The position numbers and the translations under genes were made by a program. DNA of 64,000 bases from Ascaphus truei (Eukaryota; Chordata; Amphibia; Anura; Ascaphidae), in NCBI GenBank assembly GCA_036426205.1, contig WSYH01000855.1, positions 94,170 to 158,169 of the forward strand, written 5' to 3'. Shown here piece after piece: positions 13,010 to 24,358 of the stretch. How positions within the stretch are numbered: position 1 is the first letter of the stretch; the number at the start of each line of letters is the position of its first letter. The notes under the pieces were generated by a model that worked only from the letters and a program-made list of their open reading frames with translations, was not told the DNA's origin and made no database searches.

Positions 13010-13300
13010 AATCAACCCCACACTGATGAGACCCATCAAGGTCAAAACAGCTGTCTGTGGGTGGTTTTCTGGGTATGCACCTTAACCCTGGCTGTGCTCA
13101 AAGCTGTGACCATGCAGCAAGCTTAAGCCTATAGGGAACCATGTTAAAAATGGTTATTGAGGCAAAAAGTGACACTGTGTGCTCATTTGCATGTCATTTC
13201 CCAGAATCCCTTGCTGCAGTGGAAGTGCTGTATGCTGGGTGATAATGGGGAAAGGCGGGGTTGCAGACCTGCCTAAGACATGCAGATGAGCATACAGCTA
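13010..13300 (+). repeat. Dispersed repeat carrying the hammerhead-like motif
   Basis: The unit includes the hammerhead-like segment, the text CCCAGAATCCCTTGCTGCAG, and an end reading TTGCAGACCTGCCTAAGACA. Other copies, mostly in opposite orientation, lie at 35940-36090, 45203-45540, 58625-58905 and 59765-60245. In several copies the terminal phrase is inverted at both ends, so the family behaves like a TIR element. Confidence 0.65.
13017..13061 (+). ncRNA. Hammerhead-ribozyme-like motif
   Basis: Stem I pairs CCCACA (13017-13022) with TGTGGG (13056-13061) perfectly. The conserved box CTGATGA (13023-13029) follows, then stem II GACC/GGTC with a 6-nt loop (13030-13043), then AAAA where the family has GAAA, then the palindrome CAGCTG (13048-13053) as a minimal stem III, and TC at the cleavage position. 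The single core change (GGTCG to GGTCA) is what CpG decay would give. Stem III is too short to fold alone, as in minimal hammerheads that act as dimers. This copy is probably inactive. Confidence 0.6.
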
Positions 13301-13370
13301 TATTTGCATATATATATATATATATATACATACATACATATATATATACATACATACATATACTAGCTGA
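13300..13370. repeat. TA/CATA microsatellite
   Basis: Alternating TA and TACA runs. They explain the Tyr/Ile-rich open frame here. Confidence 0.9.
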
Positions 13371-13512
13371 ACCCAGCGCAACATATGCTGATAAAGTAGA
13401 TCTTAAAGGTTATTCATTAAATATTCTCATATTTATTTTTTTAACATATTTTTTAATCAAAGATTTTTCTAAAGATACGATTGTCAATTTCTGGGTTCTT
13501 TTACAACACTAC

Positions 13513-14122
13513 TGTGGACGGACGTTCACAGAGGTACACAATTAGGAGGCTTTATAATGTGAAATTATAATAGGCTTTATTGTGCCTGTTCCTTTTCATC
13601 AGGAAATTATCCAAACACAGGAGGGGGGGAACAAAGCTTCCATTCACTTGGGAGTATTTCTAGTGAAATCCTATGCAATTAGTTCACATCTCCCTTAGTC
13701 AAGCAGTTCTCGCAGCCCCAAAACATATAGCCTGAAAATAAGCAGATATAAGCAGTCTCTTAAGAATAAAAGTCTTATCTGTTTCTTGGAGGGAAAATCT
13801 CACTTCCTGGTTCAGCTTCAGGTGCAGTAGTTTTCCCTGTGTCTTGAATTCAGCTCTGCTGTGCAGAGCTCAAGACCGCTCAGCTCCAGAGATCTGGGTT
13901 TCTTTTGGTCAGTCTCTCCTGGGACTCAAGAACCTCTGCTCTGTCTCTCCAAAGGTCAGCTCTCAGTCAGAGCTAGGGAGGAGTTACTTCCTGGTTCAAA
14001 GGCAGGCTTTTTCTACTACCTGTAATCAGGCAGGTGGTGCTAGTTAATTTGCTACCAGCAGTTAACCACAACACTGCTGGATTAGAGGCACCTTTGTGAA
14101 CAGGGATAAGTCCCCTGTTACA
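13513..14122 (-). repeat. 3' LTR of the 6.3-kb LTR element
   Basis: It begins TGTGGACGG and ends CTGTTACA on the plus strand. On the minus strand it is preceded by the purine-rich stretch AAACAGGGGAGGTA (about 14123-14136), which fits a polypurine tract. A poly-adenylation-like AATAAA occurs inside the LTR on both strands. Confidence 0.88.
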
Positions 14123-14925
14123 TACCTCCCCTGTTTGTGGGAAGCTCGGGCTTACCACGGCCAAAGCCCATCCTTCCACTCTCATTCGAGATCTTTCTGT
14201 GACTTGAATGAGAGAGGATGGAGGAAGAGAACCCTCTGTCCCACTGGGATTGGAGGCCTTTCTCCAGTTTATTTTTGTCTCCTCCCGAAGGTGCTTGAGA
14301 TCAGCACTCCTCAGTCGCTCGAGGAGGACTTTTTCCACGTAAAGTCTTTTTATCGCGTGCGTGGTCATGAGATTTCTGTTGCGTCGGGCACTCCTCTTTT
14401 TATAGACAAAGTGTATGGCAACAGTTGTAGAGCAGTTAGGACTAGCCCTTAGAGTTTTCTGCTCTTCTCCACACCACGGAGTCGCCAGTTCACCTTCTTT
14501 GGGACTGAGTTGCACCTCCACCTCCTTTTCCAGAGAACGTCCTATTTTTTCAGCTTCCTCAGCTAAGGATTCTTCTGGCTTTGATTCCGCACTCCTACCT
14601 CTGTTGGTTGCCTGTTGGGCAGCTGTAGCTTTGGCTAGTGCTTTCTTAGGTGGCTGTATTAGAGTCTCCTTCATATTCTGGAGCTCCGTAATTTTTGTTG
14701 TCAAGGTTGCCGCTGCGTCTGTTTCTCCTTGGTGTACTGACTCAAGGGAATGGAACAGTCTCTCTGTCTCTACAGCTCTTGCTCCAGTTTCTGAGCCTTC
14801 TCACGCTCCCTCTCATACAGAGTCACCTGGTATCGAAGCTCCGCCTCCAATGATGCTCTGAAGACATGCAGCGTGGCCTTTAGCTCCTCATACTGCTCTG
14901 TGGGGACGTACTGGGTATTCAGACG
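13973..14925 (-). CDS. C-terminal part of the LTR-element coiled-coil protein
   Basis: The minus-strand frame from 14704 reads into the 3' LTR, and another piece at about 14780-14925 supplies more helical sequence rich in Glu, Lys and Leu. The region 14140-14700 matches the corresponding part of the second copy (22850-23500), including the shared residues RGRSAESKPEESLAEEAEKI. It is separated from the rest of the protein by the insertion at 14935-16655 and by small frame breaks. I recognise no catalytic motif; the role is unknown and could be Gag-like assembly. Confidence 0.6.
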
Positions 14926-14935
14926 TTCCCAGGTA

Positions 14936-16655
14936 TAAACTAGAAATTCCAGGGATGGGAGAAAGGGAGGGGAAGGGGACTGGGAGGTGCTCCCGCATCA
15001 GCAGAGGTATAAAGAAAAATAATAATAATGAGCGTATGAATAAGACCAAAAGCTGGTGCAAAAGGGGATGAGGATAACTATGAACAAACACACAAGAGAT
15101 TCCCCCTTGAATGCACTCAGATAGGTCAGTGATAGTGATATGATTAGTACATTAAAAAACCTTTAATCACATATAAAATTATGTTGTAAAGAGGGACAAG
15201 GTAAACATAGTCCAGGACCAGTCCCTATTGGCAAACCAAAGAATCTTCCTGCAAACAAATAAACGGAAGATAAATACAGATAGCACTACATCAAGACGCA
15301 GTGGGCCAAGTGGCGAAGGTAATCACCCATAGTTACCTACAGAAAAAGGTGCTAATCCAAATAATGGATGTCCTTATGTCTAAAAAATCAGCAGACCTCA
15401 GCGGATGCAGGCTGCTGATACTGAGTCTGTACGGGTGAATAGCTTAAAATGAGCCGGTCCAGTGGTAAGGACCTAGTATCAATGGCCCACACTGGAGTAT
15501 GATGTAGTGTGAACCCAGAAACGGTGTGAAATACACATAATCAAAAACAACCGAATGGTGCACATGAAAAACACATACCCGTACGTAACTATACAGATAT
15601 GGGTATGGTGCCTTACGTAATAGTGACGATTCCTGTCAAGGGCAGGCACACAATGTGCTATACTAGTGCCCTGAGGCACGGTTCAAGGACCGTATCCAGT
15701 TAACGCCTCCGCAACATTGTGACAAGTTGCACAGAAATCACACATAATGAATTGGAATAGAACAGCTTCAATAGGTCTCGTGGTGAGTGATGTTACTGAT
15801 ACTGCGTATTGAAACAACAGAGGAATACGGTATGCATGATAGTAGATACATATGGTGTGCTAAACCACAGGTAATTATAGCTCACTATGCTAACATGCAC
15901 ACGTATATCACTAGATAGTGGTGTAAAAAAGGTAAACAAGTTATACCCGGGTTAGATGATAAGTGTAAGCCCCATAGCTTTACAGATAAGTAAGGTTGCC
16001 TTGTGTGTTAGTGTGGATGTATGTAAAGGGGCAGGCACCAAATGTGCTATATTAATGCCCTGAGGCACGGTTCAAAGACCGTATCTAGTTATAGCCTCTA
16101 CAGCACAATGGTAAAACACACGAAGTTAACACACTTAACCTAGCATTAGTAATGCTGCAAAAGTAAATCCCTTACTAATGATGTAAATGAAGGTAAGTAT
16201 ATACTTCCCAGGCAAGAAGGTCAGTAACAAGCCTGTGCTGTGGGGACTGAAAAATAACAATTTACTACCACATACAGATGTAAATCAACTATAATGGTGT
16301 CCAGACAAAGCAGTAGAGCTGTAGCAAGTACAGCAGTGTGGAGAGGGTATAATGCCTCTACTTGGCCATGTGACCTATAATGTCCGTGGAGAGTCCAACC
16401 GGACACACTAATGAGATATTTCACTTAGCTTGTGATGCTCTGCTAAGCATATCTGTAGTCGCTCCACCGGGTCCCGCTGTCAAGGGAAGTGGAGGCGGGT
16501 TACCGAGGTGTAGTTACCGAGAGACAGGACAAGTCTCTGATTCTAACTCGGCAGCGATCACACGTGTGTGGCGTCCATCCGGCATGGTGACGTCACTCCG
16601 TTCCGGTCACCTGACGCACGTTTCGCGTTTTTCCGCGCTTTCTCAAAGCTTTTCT
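14936..16655 (-). mobile_element. Insertion inside the coiled-coil gene, probably PLE-derived
   Basis: Comparison with the second copy (23920-24000) shows about 1.7 kb of extra sequence between CAGACGTTCC and TTCCTGCAG. It contains two direct repeats of about 80 bp (15638-15720 and 16027-16110) with the phrase GCCCTGAGGCACGGTTCAA. On the minus strand, 16613-16652 has a stem-forming GCGCGGAAAAACGCG followed by GAAACGTGCGTC, reminiscent of the decayed hammerhead at Penelope-like element ends. No coding region is visible. Confidence 0.55.
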
Positions 16656-16678
16656 TCCTGCAGCGTTTGCTGCTTCTC

Positions 16679-18123
16679 CTAAGCATACTGGAGGTGTGTA
16701 CGCAGACCTTGCAGTTGGTTCTGCAGTCGGTGCTCTGCTTCAAACATTTCCTCCTTCAAAAGTTTATTTATTTCTTTAAGAGCCTGCAGCTCTTCATTCT
16801 TTCCCTTGACGTATTCTGTCAACTCAGAATTTACTTTTTTTAATCTTAAATTTTCTCTTTTTTCAGTCTCTGTACTATTCAGGGCTTCCCTGCAGTCCAC
16901 CTTCCATTTTTGCACATCTGCTTGGAGGCGGGCTGTCTCCTGGCGTGAGACTTCCATCTCCAGGTTTAGTTCTAAAGCTCCTTCTGAGAGACTTTGAGAC
17001 CTAAGTTAAGATGTAGGATAGTTTTCCTTGAAATGTCCAGCTCCTCAGTGAGACTGTGTAGTTCCTTTCTGGAAACTTTCAGGTCTGTGCGGCAGCTGTT
17101 GGTCTCATGATGTGAGGCATCCAGTGCTTTGTGGAGTGTCTGAACCTCTTTCTGAGATACGTCCACTTCTATCCGAACACTGTTGACCTCCTGTTGTGAG
17201 GCATTCAGCTCTATACAAAGAGTGTGAACCTCTTGCTGGAAGACTGTCATCTGCTTCAGTGCCTCCTCATACTTCCGCTTTAGCGTAGCCACCATTTTAT
17301 CAGATTGGCTCTGCTTTTCATCCATGGCGGAAATAGTAGCCTTTGCAGTATCTAGCTCAGTCTTGAGATCGTCCAATTCTGTGCTGGCCGCAGAGTAAAT
17401 TGCGAGCACAGTCTTCTGTAGCTCAGCATTATTTTTTCTCTCCCTTTCCAATTCTTCACAGAGCAGATCACAGTCATGCCTGGCAATTTTTAGGGCGTCT
17501 TCAGGGCTGGTCAAGGGATCGTCACTCACTGGTTCCGGCTCCACTTTCCTGGGATGACTAGTTGAGGGTTCCTCACTGTTGGCACCGGACAGACACTTCT
17601 TTGGGGTACAGGATTTCTGCCTTGGGCCCTCTGGATATTCGGTTAACCATGGGATGGATTCTCCATTTTTTCTAGGCTGCAGGGCAATTCGGTCCCCCTT
17701 TTCTTCCACAGGATCTGCGGACGTATCTGTTACTTCCACGGTAAGTGAAGAACCGCTTTTCTTTTTCTTTCTTTTTGATTTGGATGACACCGTCCCTTCA
17801 GGGATACTGGGGTCTCCATCTTCATTTGAAGTTTTAGCAGCGTCACTGGATCCACCCGGCTTTTCTTGCAACTGTAATAGCTGACGGAAATATTCGGTGA
17901 TCCACTGCTCCCGCTCTGTCTCCTGCTGATCATATTCGTCATCAAAGGGAGCGGTCTTTTCTGTTCGTGCCGAGTTCAGGCACCCCCACCATTCTTGGGG
18001 TGTTTTGTGGGTGTGACTCGGTTCGGGTTCCCCGTAAGAGATGTCTTCCTCTTTATTGGACTGGAAGGGCCACTCTTCAGTGGGGTAGGGTTCATTACAG
18101 GAACGCTGCATCTTGTCCTTCAT
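16679..18123 (-). CDS. N-terminal and middle part of the LTR-element coiled-coil protein
   Basis: A 383-residue frame starts at 18123 and stops at 16972; the same protein continues in the next frame from 16957 to 16679, so this copy has a stop or frameshift at about 16972. Residues 1-200 are acidic and polar, with a Lys cluster (KSKRKKKKSG). From about residue 210 on it is a long coiled coil with a repeating unit of about 14 residues (VSQKEV/VSRKEL-type). There is no zinc knuckle and no enzymatic domain. It occupies the gag position. It could be a captured host coiled-coil gene or a fast-diverging Gag; I cannot decide. Confidence 0.7.
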
Positions 18124-19182
18124 TTTTAGGCTATCAGGTGTAATTTTCTTCCTGACCTAAGGAGGCGCTATTGCAGCTGTTGCCACTGTATTTGCTAGAA
18201 CCCCCAATTGTGATAGTCCTACAGATTGGCATATTTTGCTTGTAGAGGTCGTGGCTCTCACAGGCATCTCTGTAGATTTTTCTTTTTTGGGTAATTTTTT
18301 TTTTTTCAATATCAGCAGTACTGTGCATGCATTTTCTTTTATCAGGTATGCAAGATTGTGCAGTTGCTAGGTAAAAAAGTCTATTTGCTATACACCATTT
18401 ATTTGCTAGGTGCAATCCCTCCGCTTCAGCAACAGAATTTGGTTTTCTGCCTGAGTTCAGTAATTTTCAGTCTCATCTTTGGGTATTATGGCATTCACAC
18501 TTCACACTTTGGGTGTCTGTTTTGCTCCCAAGACAATAGGCATACTTTTTTACTTGCAGAAAAAAAAACATTCTTTGCAGTGGACTCAATACTCAGCAAT
18601 TGGCTTTGAAAAAACTTTTTCTTTATAGGGCAATTTTACACTCAGCATTTGTTTGCTAAAAATTCCCTTGCTTCAGCACAGTCTTGTATCAATTTTCACA
18701 CTTTTCTGCATATACTCCATTCACAGCTGGTAGCCCTATGCGGTGTGGCAACCTTTATTTGCAAAATCAGTACCACTCGTGGGTCACCATCTGTATTCAC
18801 TGCTTCAGCTAAACTTTTGAAAACAACAAACACATATCCCTTTCCAAGGGCTGACTCACTTCTTGAACCCTGACTATGGCTGAAAGGCAAAGACCCCTAT
18901 TTCAATGACCATATTACGCTTTGTGATAGGCAAATAAAGTTTTAGCCGCTTCAGCAGTCTCTCTCCTCTTGGGATTGGGGTAAAGAGTCCATCTGTGTTT
19001 TTGTAAGTTTCAATGCAGTGTAAGTTTCAGTGCAGTGGTGTGTCCCTTTAATTCTGATCTCTGCTGCATGAGGTTTTTTTTTTTTTTTCTAAGTTTCTCA
19101 GACTTGTTTGTAGGCAAAAAAGCATAACAAAAAAATTTCACATAAAACTCTCCGGTTCTTTTTAACTACAAAGACACCTCTT
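18124..19182 (-). other. Leader region of the 6.3-kb LTR element
   Basis: This lies between the primer-binding site and the coiled-coil start codon, in minus-strand sense. It matches 1-595 over its outer half, has several poly-T/poly-A tracts and no sustained coding frame. It may contain packaging signals, but none can be recognised by eye. Confidence 0.7.
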
Positions 19183-19200
19183 GTCCCACCTCGGACACCA
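19183..19200 (-). promoter_or_regulatory. Primer-binding site, tRNA-Leu-like
   Basis: Two bases inside the 5' LTR, the plus strand reads GTCCCACCTCGGACACCA, which has the form of a tRNA 3' end with terminal CCA. It resembles vertebrate tRNA-Leu 3' ends from memory. This fixes the element's direction as minus. Confidence 0.7.
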
Positions 19201-19202
19201 TA

Positions 19203-19812
19203 TGTGGACGGACGTTCACAGAGGTACACAATTAGGAGGCTTTATAATGTGAAATTATAATAGGCTTTATTGTGCCTGTTCCTTTTCATCAGGAAATTAT
19301 CCAAACACAGGGGGGGGGGAACAAAGCTTCCATTCACTTGGGAGTATTTCTAGTGAAATCCTATGCAATTAGTTCACATCTCCCTTAGTCAAGCAGTTCT
19401 CGCAGCCCCAAAACATATAGCATGAAAATAAGCAGATATAAGCAGTCTCTTAAGAATAAAAGTCTTATCTGTTTCTTGGAGGGAAAATCTCACTTCCTGG
19501 TTCAGCTTCAGGTGCAGTAGTTTTCCCTGTGTCTTGAATTCAGCTCTGCTGTGCAGAGCTCAAGACCGCTCAGCTCCAGAGATCTGGGTTTCTTTTGGTC
19601 AGTCTCTCCTGGGACTCAAGAACCTCTGCTCTGTCTCTCCAAAGGTCAGCTCTCAGTCAGAGCTAGGGAGGAGTTACTTCCTGTCTCAAAGGCAGGCTTT
19701 TTCTACTACCTGTAATCAGGCAGGTGGTGCTAGTTAATTTGCTACCAGCAGTTAACCACCACACTGCTGGATTAGAGGCACCTTTGTGAACAGGGATAAG
19801 TCCCCTGTTACA
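19203..19812 (-). repeat. 5' LTR of the 6.3-kb LTR element
   Basis: It has the same length and ends as the partner LTR at 13513-14122. The five visible differences include one in the G-run near 19312 and two adjacent ones near 19684. Confidence 0.88.
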
Positions 19813-20257
19813 ACTACACTAAGTGAATCAAACTATCTTACTCTTGATAGAGCAACATATAATTAATTATCCATGACCAAAAACAGGCTTAGGTAGGCAA
19901 AGGCATATTTTATCAAACGTGACATTGATTGTCATTGAAAAAACGTCAATTGTATGGGAAATGTTTTCGTTTGAAACTAAATGGTAAATTTGTGTCTGAT
20001 GGAATGAGTGGGATTCTTGGAATAAGTACCATGTCTGAGTTTGTTGCACTTTTGCTTTGATTATGTCTGTTTGTATTCGAGTACCAGTAAGTATTGTATC
20101 ATTACAGAGTCCTCTCAATGGCATTAGGTTTCTAAGGAGCATGATAACGGCTTCTACTTTAGCTTTCAGTTCACAAGGAGACATTCCGGTTGAAGTAAGA
20201 CTGTTTAAGAATTCTTCCGGGAATGCAAGTTGATCAGCAGTATCATCACTCACATTA

Positions 20258-20582
20258 GGCCTCGTTTATAGTGTTGGCGACGCGACCGATGACATCACCC
20301 ATCGCCGTCGCCACTAGCGAAAGTTAAACTTTAGTTTTAAATGATGTCGCTGGCGACAAGGCCAGTGACGTCACGAAGGGGGCTGGCAGCGCTCTCTGAT
20401 TGGTTTAGAGACAGTCACATGTGGCGACTGTCTCTAAAAAATCAAATTTACCCGGCTTCAAAATTTTTGGTCGTGACGTCGCTCCGTCGCCGTCGCGCTT
20501 ACTATAAGCGCTTGCGACGTAGTCAATGGATTTGTTTTGGAGCGACGCCGCGTCGCCGTCACCAGGCACTATAAGCGCAGCC
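20258..20582. mobile_element. PIF-Harbinger-type MITE with TTA target duplication
   Basis: The ends are imperfect inverted repeats (GGCCTCGTTTATAGTG at the left, CACTATAAGCGCAGCC at the right), and TTA is duplicated at 20255-20257 and 20583-20585. A 3-bp TWA duplication is characteristic of PIF-Harbinger. The interior is rich in GCGACG motifs and non-coding. A very short relative lies at about 60940-61022. Confidence 0.85.
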
Positions 20583-20737
20583 TTAGTATCAAGGCTTTGC
20601 TGTAACAATCAGTATGATGATAATATAATATAAGTATCATAAGTATCTACCCAATTTGTCAGGTTTTTTTTATACAACCATATCGCGGTCTTATAATCAT
20701 TACCCAACGCTTTGCATTACAAAATATTACTACTGTT

Positions 20738-20820
20738 GTTGGCAACGGCCATACCATATTAAACACACCGGTTCTTGTCTGATCACTGAAGTTAAGCCAC
20801 ATCGGGCGTGGTTAGTGCTT
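20738..20820 (+). pseudogene. Truncated 5S rRNA-like pseudogene, unit 1
   Basis: The sequence follows 5S rRNA from GGCCATACCA to GGTTAGTGCTT with many substitutions, including the internal region TCGGGCGTGGTTAG that corresponds to the 5S C box. It then runs directly into a second copy. The last third of 5S is absent. Confidence 0.75.
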
Positions 20821-20938
20821 GTTGGCAACAGCCATACAATATTGAACACACAGGTTCTCGTCCGAACAACTAAATTAAGCAACATCGGACACAGTTAGTA
20901 CTTGGATGGGTGACCGCTTGGGAACAGTATTTTTCTTT
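20819..20938 (+). pseudogene. 5S rRNA-like pseudogene, unit 2
   Basis: This unit covers nearly full 5S length, from CAGCCATAC to TTGGATGGGTGACCGCTTGG, with numerous changes in the first half. A T-run-like end follows at 20930-20937. The two-unit head-to-tail arrangement resembles a 5S tandem array fragment or a 5S-derived SINE head; no SINE body is visible downstream. Confidence 0.75.
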
Positions 20939-20939
20939 A

Positions 20940-22314
20940 CCCTATATATAATGTTGCAGACATCCTTAACTAAATATATATTTTATTGCATTTGAGATAA
21001 AGTTCCACAAATCTCAGAAAAAAATCGACAATGGTTGCGTTCATTATTTTTCATCACCTTTATACTTTGCCTGTTAATAGTCATGTGTCATTGCTCTAAC
21101 ACCAATTACGTGGGGTGTTAATCCAAAACATTTTAACCATGTACAGTGCAGAAGATATTAGATATAGACACAGGAAAATAGAGCCTCTAATAATAAATAG
21201 TATGCTACATGAAACAAAATATCACAGCAGCATATATAGATGAATTGATGATTAAGGACTATATGCTGTATTTTGCTTTATTGTAAGCTCCGAAGATATT
21301 GCCCTACATACATTGACAACACACATTAAGAAAAGCATAATAACTATTATGTGATGTTAATATGAACTATTTATTGAAAACAATTAATTTACATAAAAAT
21401 ATATCATACAGAAGAATATCAGTGTAGCCAGTATGTTTAGTCTCCAGTGAAGGTTGGTCACATTGAAGGGAACCTTTCATTTTTTAAACAAATTAGGCAA
21501 CTAATTTATGTTCAATTGTAAAGACTTTTATAGATACTTGAATGTATGTATATGTAACCCCCTTTTTGGGATTACCATATGGGGTTAAAGTGTTTAAAGG
21601 AGTTAGATATTGAACACTCGTCCCATCAGATAGTATGCTGTAAAGTGACCAGGCAGGGGCTTGGCCACCCCCTGCTTCTGGAATATGCTGGGCTGGTCAC
21701 CTGGTCTAGGCTGATTCAGCAGAGATCTAGCTCCGCCCCTTTTCTGCCTGGAGACAGGGAGCGGGAGGTTAAAAATAGCAGGGGAGAAGACCTCCTGCCT
21801 CAGAACCCTGGAAGAGAAAAGCAGAGGGGTTTCACCTGTACAGTATATAGCAATGTAAATAAGTTGCACAGGGTGGGCACCCTTTTGTTTTTATAGGTAG
21901 GGAAGTGCCCATTGAATTAGGCTCCCTAAAATGAGCGAAGTAGAGAAGTACAGGCTCCCAGATGGGAGGACTAATTCCCCTATTTGCTACCCAAATAATA
22001 GCACTGGGATGAGCCTGAAGAAGCAGTAACCCTGCTAAGGTCCTGATAACCCTGACAAAGGTCCAGATAAGCACCACTGAAAAAGCCAAATATATAGACT
22101 ATCCAATGTACAATTACCAGGAGCCGGACAGGGAGGGTTATGTACTGTATGCTGACAATCTCTCACCATATGAGACACACACACACACACCCACACTATT
22201 GTTTAATAGTAAAAACAAAATTCACATACAAAAAAGAAAAACAAAATAAAAGGCACACTACAGAAAAATACACAAGGCTGCCCCTCCACTGACACACACA
22301 CACACACACACACA
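20940..22314. other. Unassigned sequence, possibly including an LTR-like repeat
   Basis: No gene is seen. From 21552 (TGTAACCCCC) a GC-richer segment with a TTAAAAATAG box at about 21770 resembles a solo LTR or promoter-bearing repeat, but no matching right end or TSD is found. Short CA runs lie at 22172-22192 and 22291-22317. Confidence 0.35.
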
Positions 22315-22397
22315 CACTAACCACCACACTGCTGGATTAGAGGCACCTTTGTGAACAGGGATAAATCCCCTGTTACACATTTGCTTTGGAGGGTTTT

Positions 22398-22481
<84 letters not shown>

Positions 22482-22834
22482 TGTAGGTGGGATGCTTCTC
22501 TGTTCTCCTGGTGTCCACACCCTTGTGACAAGGCAATGTCAGGATCCAGGTTTAAAATCTTTTCCCCTTTGTCTTGTTGTCAGCTTGCAGCTCAAGACAT
22601 CTGTTCATGTGCTGTGTTTCCTTGGTCAGCCCCACGTCACATGTGACATAAGGAATTCCCTGCTCTTTCTGCTTCCTGGGTAAGCTTAACTCAGTGTGAG
22701 CTCAGGAAGAATCTCCCTTCCTGTCTCAGAGGCAGGCTTTTCTGACACCTGTAATCTGCCAGGTGGTGTTGGATAATTGTCTACCACTGCTGGATTAGAG
22801 GCACATTTCTGAACAGGGATAAGTCCCCTGTTAC
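22315..22834 (-). repeat. Rearranged LTR sequences with a long GA microsatellite
   Basis: Two separate LTR ends of the 6.3-kb element's family are present (22315-22377 and about 22690-22834), both ending in a CCCCTGTTACA phrase. Between them lies a pure GA run of about 76 bp (22404-22479). The right LTR abuts internal sequence matching 14123 onward, so it is the 3' LTR of the second coiled-coil copy. Whether the left LTR end is a separate insertion is unclear. Confidence 0.6.
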
Positions 22835-24358
22835 ATACCTCCCCTGTTTGTGGGAAGCTCGGGCTTGCCACAGCCAAAGCCCATCCTTCCACTCTCATTC
22901 GAGATATCTCAGTGACTTGAATTTAGAGTGGATGGAGGAGGAGAACCCTCAGTCCCGCTGGGATTTGAGCCATTCCTCCAGTTTAGTAGTGTCTCCTCCA
23001 GAAGGTGCCTGAGATCAGCAGTCCTCAGCTGCTCAAGGAGAACTTTTTCCAAGTCCAGGCTTTCTACTGACCACTTGGTCATGAGCTTACCCCTGTGTCG
23101 GGCGCTCCTCTTTTTATAGGCAGACTGTATGGCGACAGTCGCAGAGCGTTTATGCAAATCGCTTTCTCTCGCCATCTTTCCCATGTACTCCACTTTAGCA
23201 CCAAATGTCCATTTCATGGTATCACAAGAGCGCTCAAGAACAACCACCTGAGCCCTCAGTTCTTAAAGCTGTCTTCCTGCACTTTTCCCATTCATTGTAG
23301 TCGCCAGTTCAGCTTCTTTGGGATTGAGTTGTGATTCCAGCTCCATTTCGAGAGAATGTCCTATCTTTTCAGCTTCCTCAGCTAAGGATTCTTCTGGCTT
23401 TGATTCTGCACTCCTACCTCTGTTTGTTGCCTGTTGGCCGGTTGCAGGTTTGGCTAGTGCTTTCTTAGGTGGCTCAAACTTCGTAATCTTGTTTTGAAGG
23501 TGAGTGGTGTCCCCAGCTCTCACTGTACCCTTGTCCTTACGGGCATTAGTTACTGTGGGATACTGATGCTTGGGCAGAGCCAATACCTTTTCCCGTATTG
23601 GAGGCATCTGTAAATTACTGGTCTGCAGAGTCTCACTCTGTTTCTTGAGTGTTTCCTGCCATTCTCCTTTCAGGGTCTTTATTTCTTCCCTGTGCTTTCT
23701 CTGAGCTTGCTGCCGCCTATCATTCATTATTTTGTGGAGCATTGTGAACTTCTTCGCTTGGGCCGCAGATACTCGTCTCAGTTTCTGGACCTTTTTTGCG
23801 CTCCCTCTTGTACCGAGTCACCTGGCCTCTAAGCTTAGCCTCTAGCGATGCTTTGGTGATGGTCAAGGTAGCCTTCAGTTTATCATGCTGCTTTGCGAGG
23901 ACACACTGGGTAATCAGACGTTCCTGCAGCACTTGTATTTCCTTAGCAGCCTGCAGATTTTCTTCCTGCAGATTTCGCTGCTTCTCCTCGGCATTCTGGA
24001 GGTGTGTATGCAGACCTTGCAGTTGGTTCTGCAGTTGGTGCTCTGCTTCAAACTTTTCATCCTCCAAAAGTTTCTTTATTTTTTCAAGCTCGTGCAGCTT
24101 TTCATTCTTTTCATTACGTGGTCTGTCAAATCAGAATTTTCTTCTTTTAGTCTTAAATTGTCTTTTTTTGCAGTCTCTGTAATATTCAGGGCCTCCTTGT
24201 AGTCCCCCTTCCATTTACGCACTTCAGCTTTGAGACTGCTGGTCTCCTGACGTGAGACTTCCATCTCTAGGTTGAGGGTCTGAAGCTCCTCCTTAGAGAC
24301 TTTAAGATCCATATTAAGACTGAGGATAGTTTTTTGAGAGATGTCCAGTTCCTTAGTG
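22686..24358 (-). pseudogene. Second, truncated copy of the LTR-element coiled-coil gene
   Basis: Minus-strand frames (24312-24076, 24067-23720, 23742-23263, 23247-22909) join into one coiled-coil protein with frame breaks. The order and sequence match the 6.3-kb element, including QLQNQLQGLHTHLQNAEEKQ and the Lys/Glu-rich tail. It lacks the foreign insertion seen at 14936-16655, which helps define that insertion. At about 24358 it stops abruptly where the Penelope-like element begins, so the N-terminal half is missing. Confidence 0.7.

Larger units (their letters stand above)
13513..19812 (-). mobile_element. Complete non-autonomous LTR element encoding a coiled-coil protein
   Basis: The element has two 610-bp LTRs and is flanked by the 5-bp duplication ACTAC (13508-13512 and 19813-19817). 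Reading on the minus strand, a primer-binding site follows the 5' LTR, then a leader of about 1 kb, one long coiled-coil coding region, a purine tract and the 3' LTR. I see no protease, reverse transcriptase or integrase. A foreign insertion sits at about 14935-16655. By eye the two LTRs differ at 5 of 610 positions, so the insertion is recent and presumably used enzymes from another LTR element. Confidence 0.88.

Noticed and set aside
22386..22646. Arg/Glu repeat protein
   Set aside because: It is the translation of a pure GA run.
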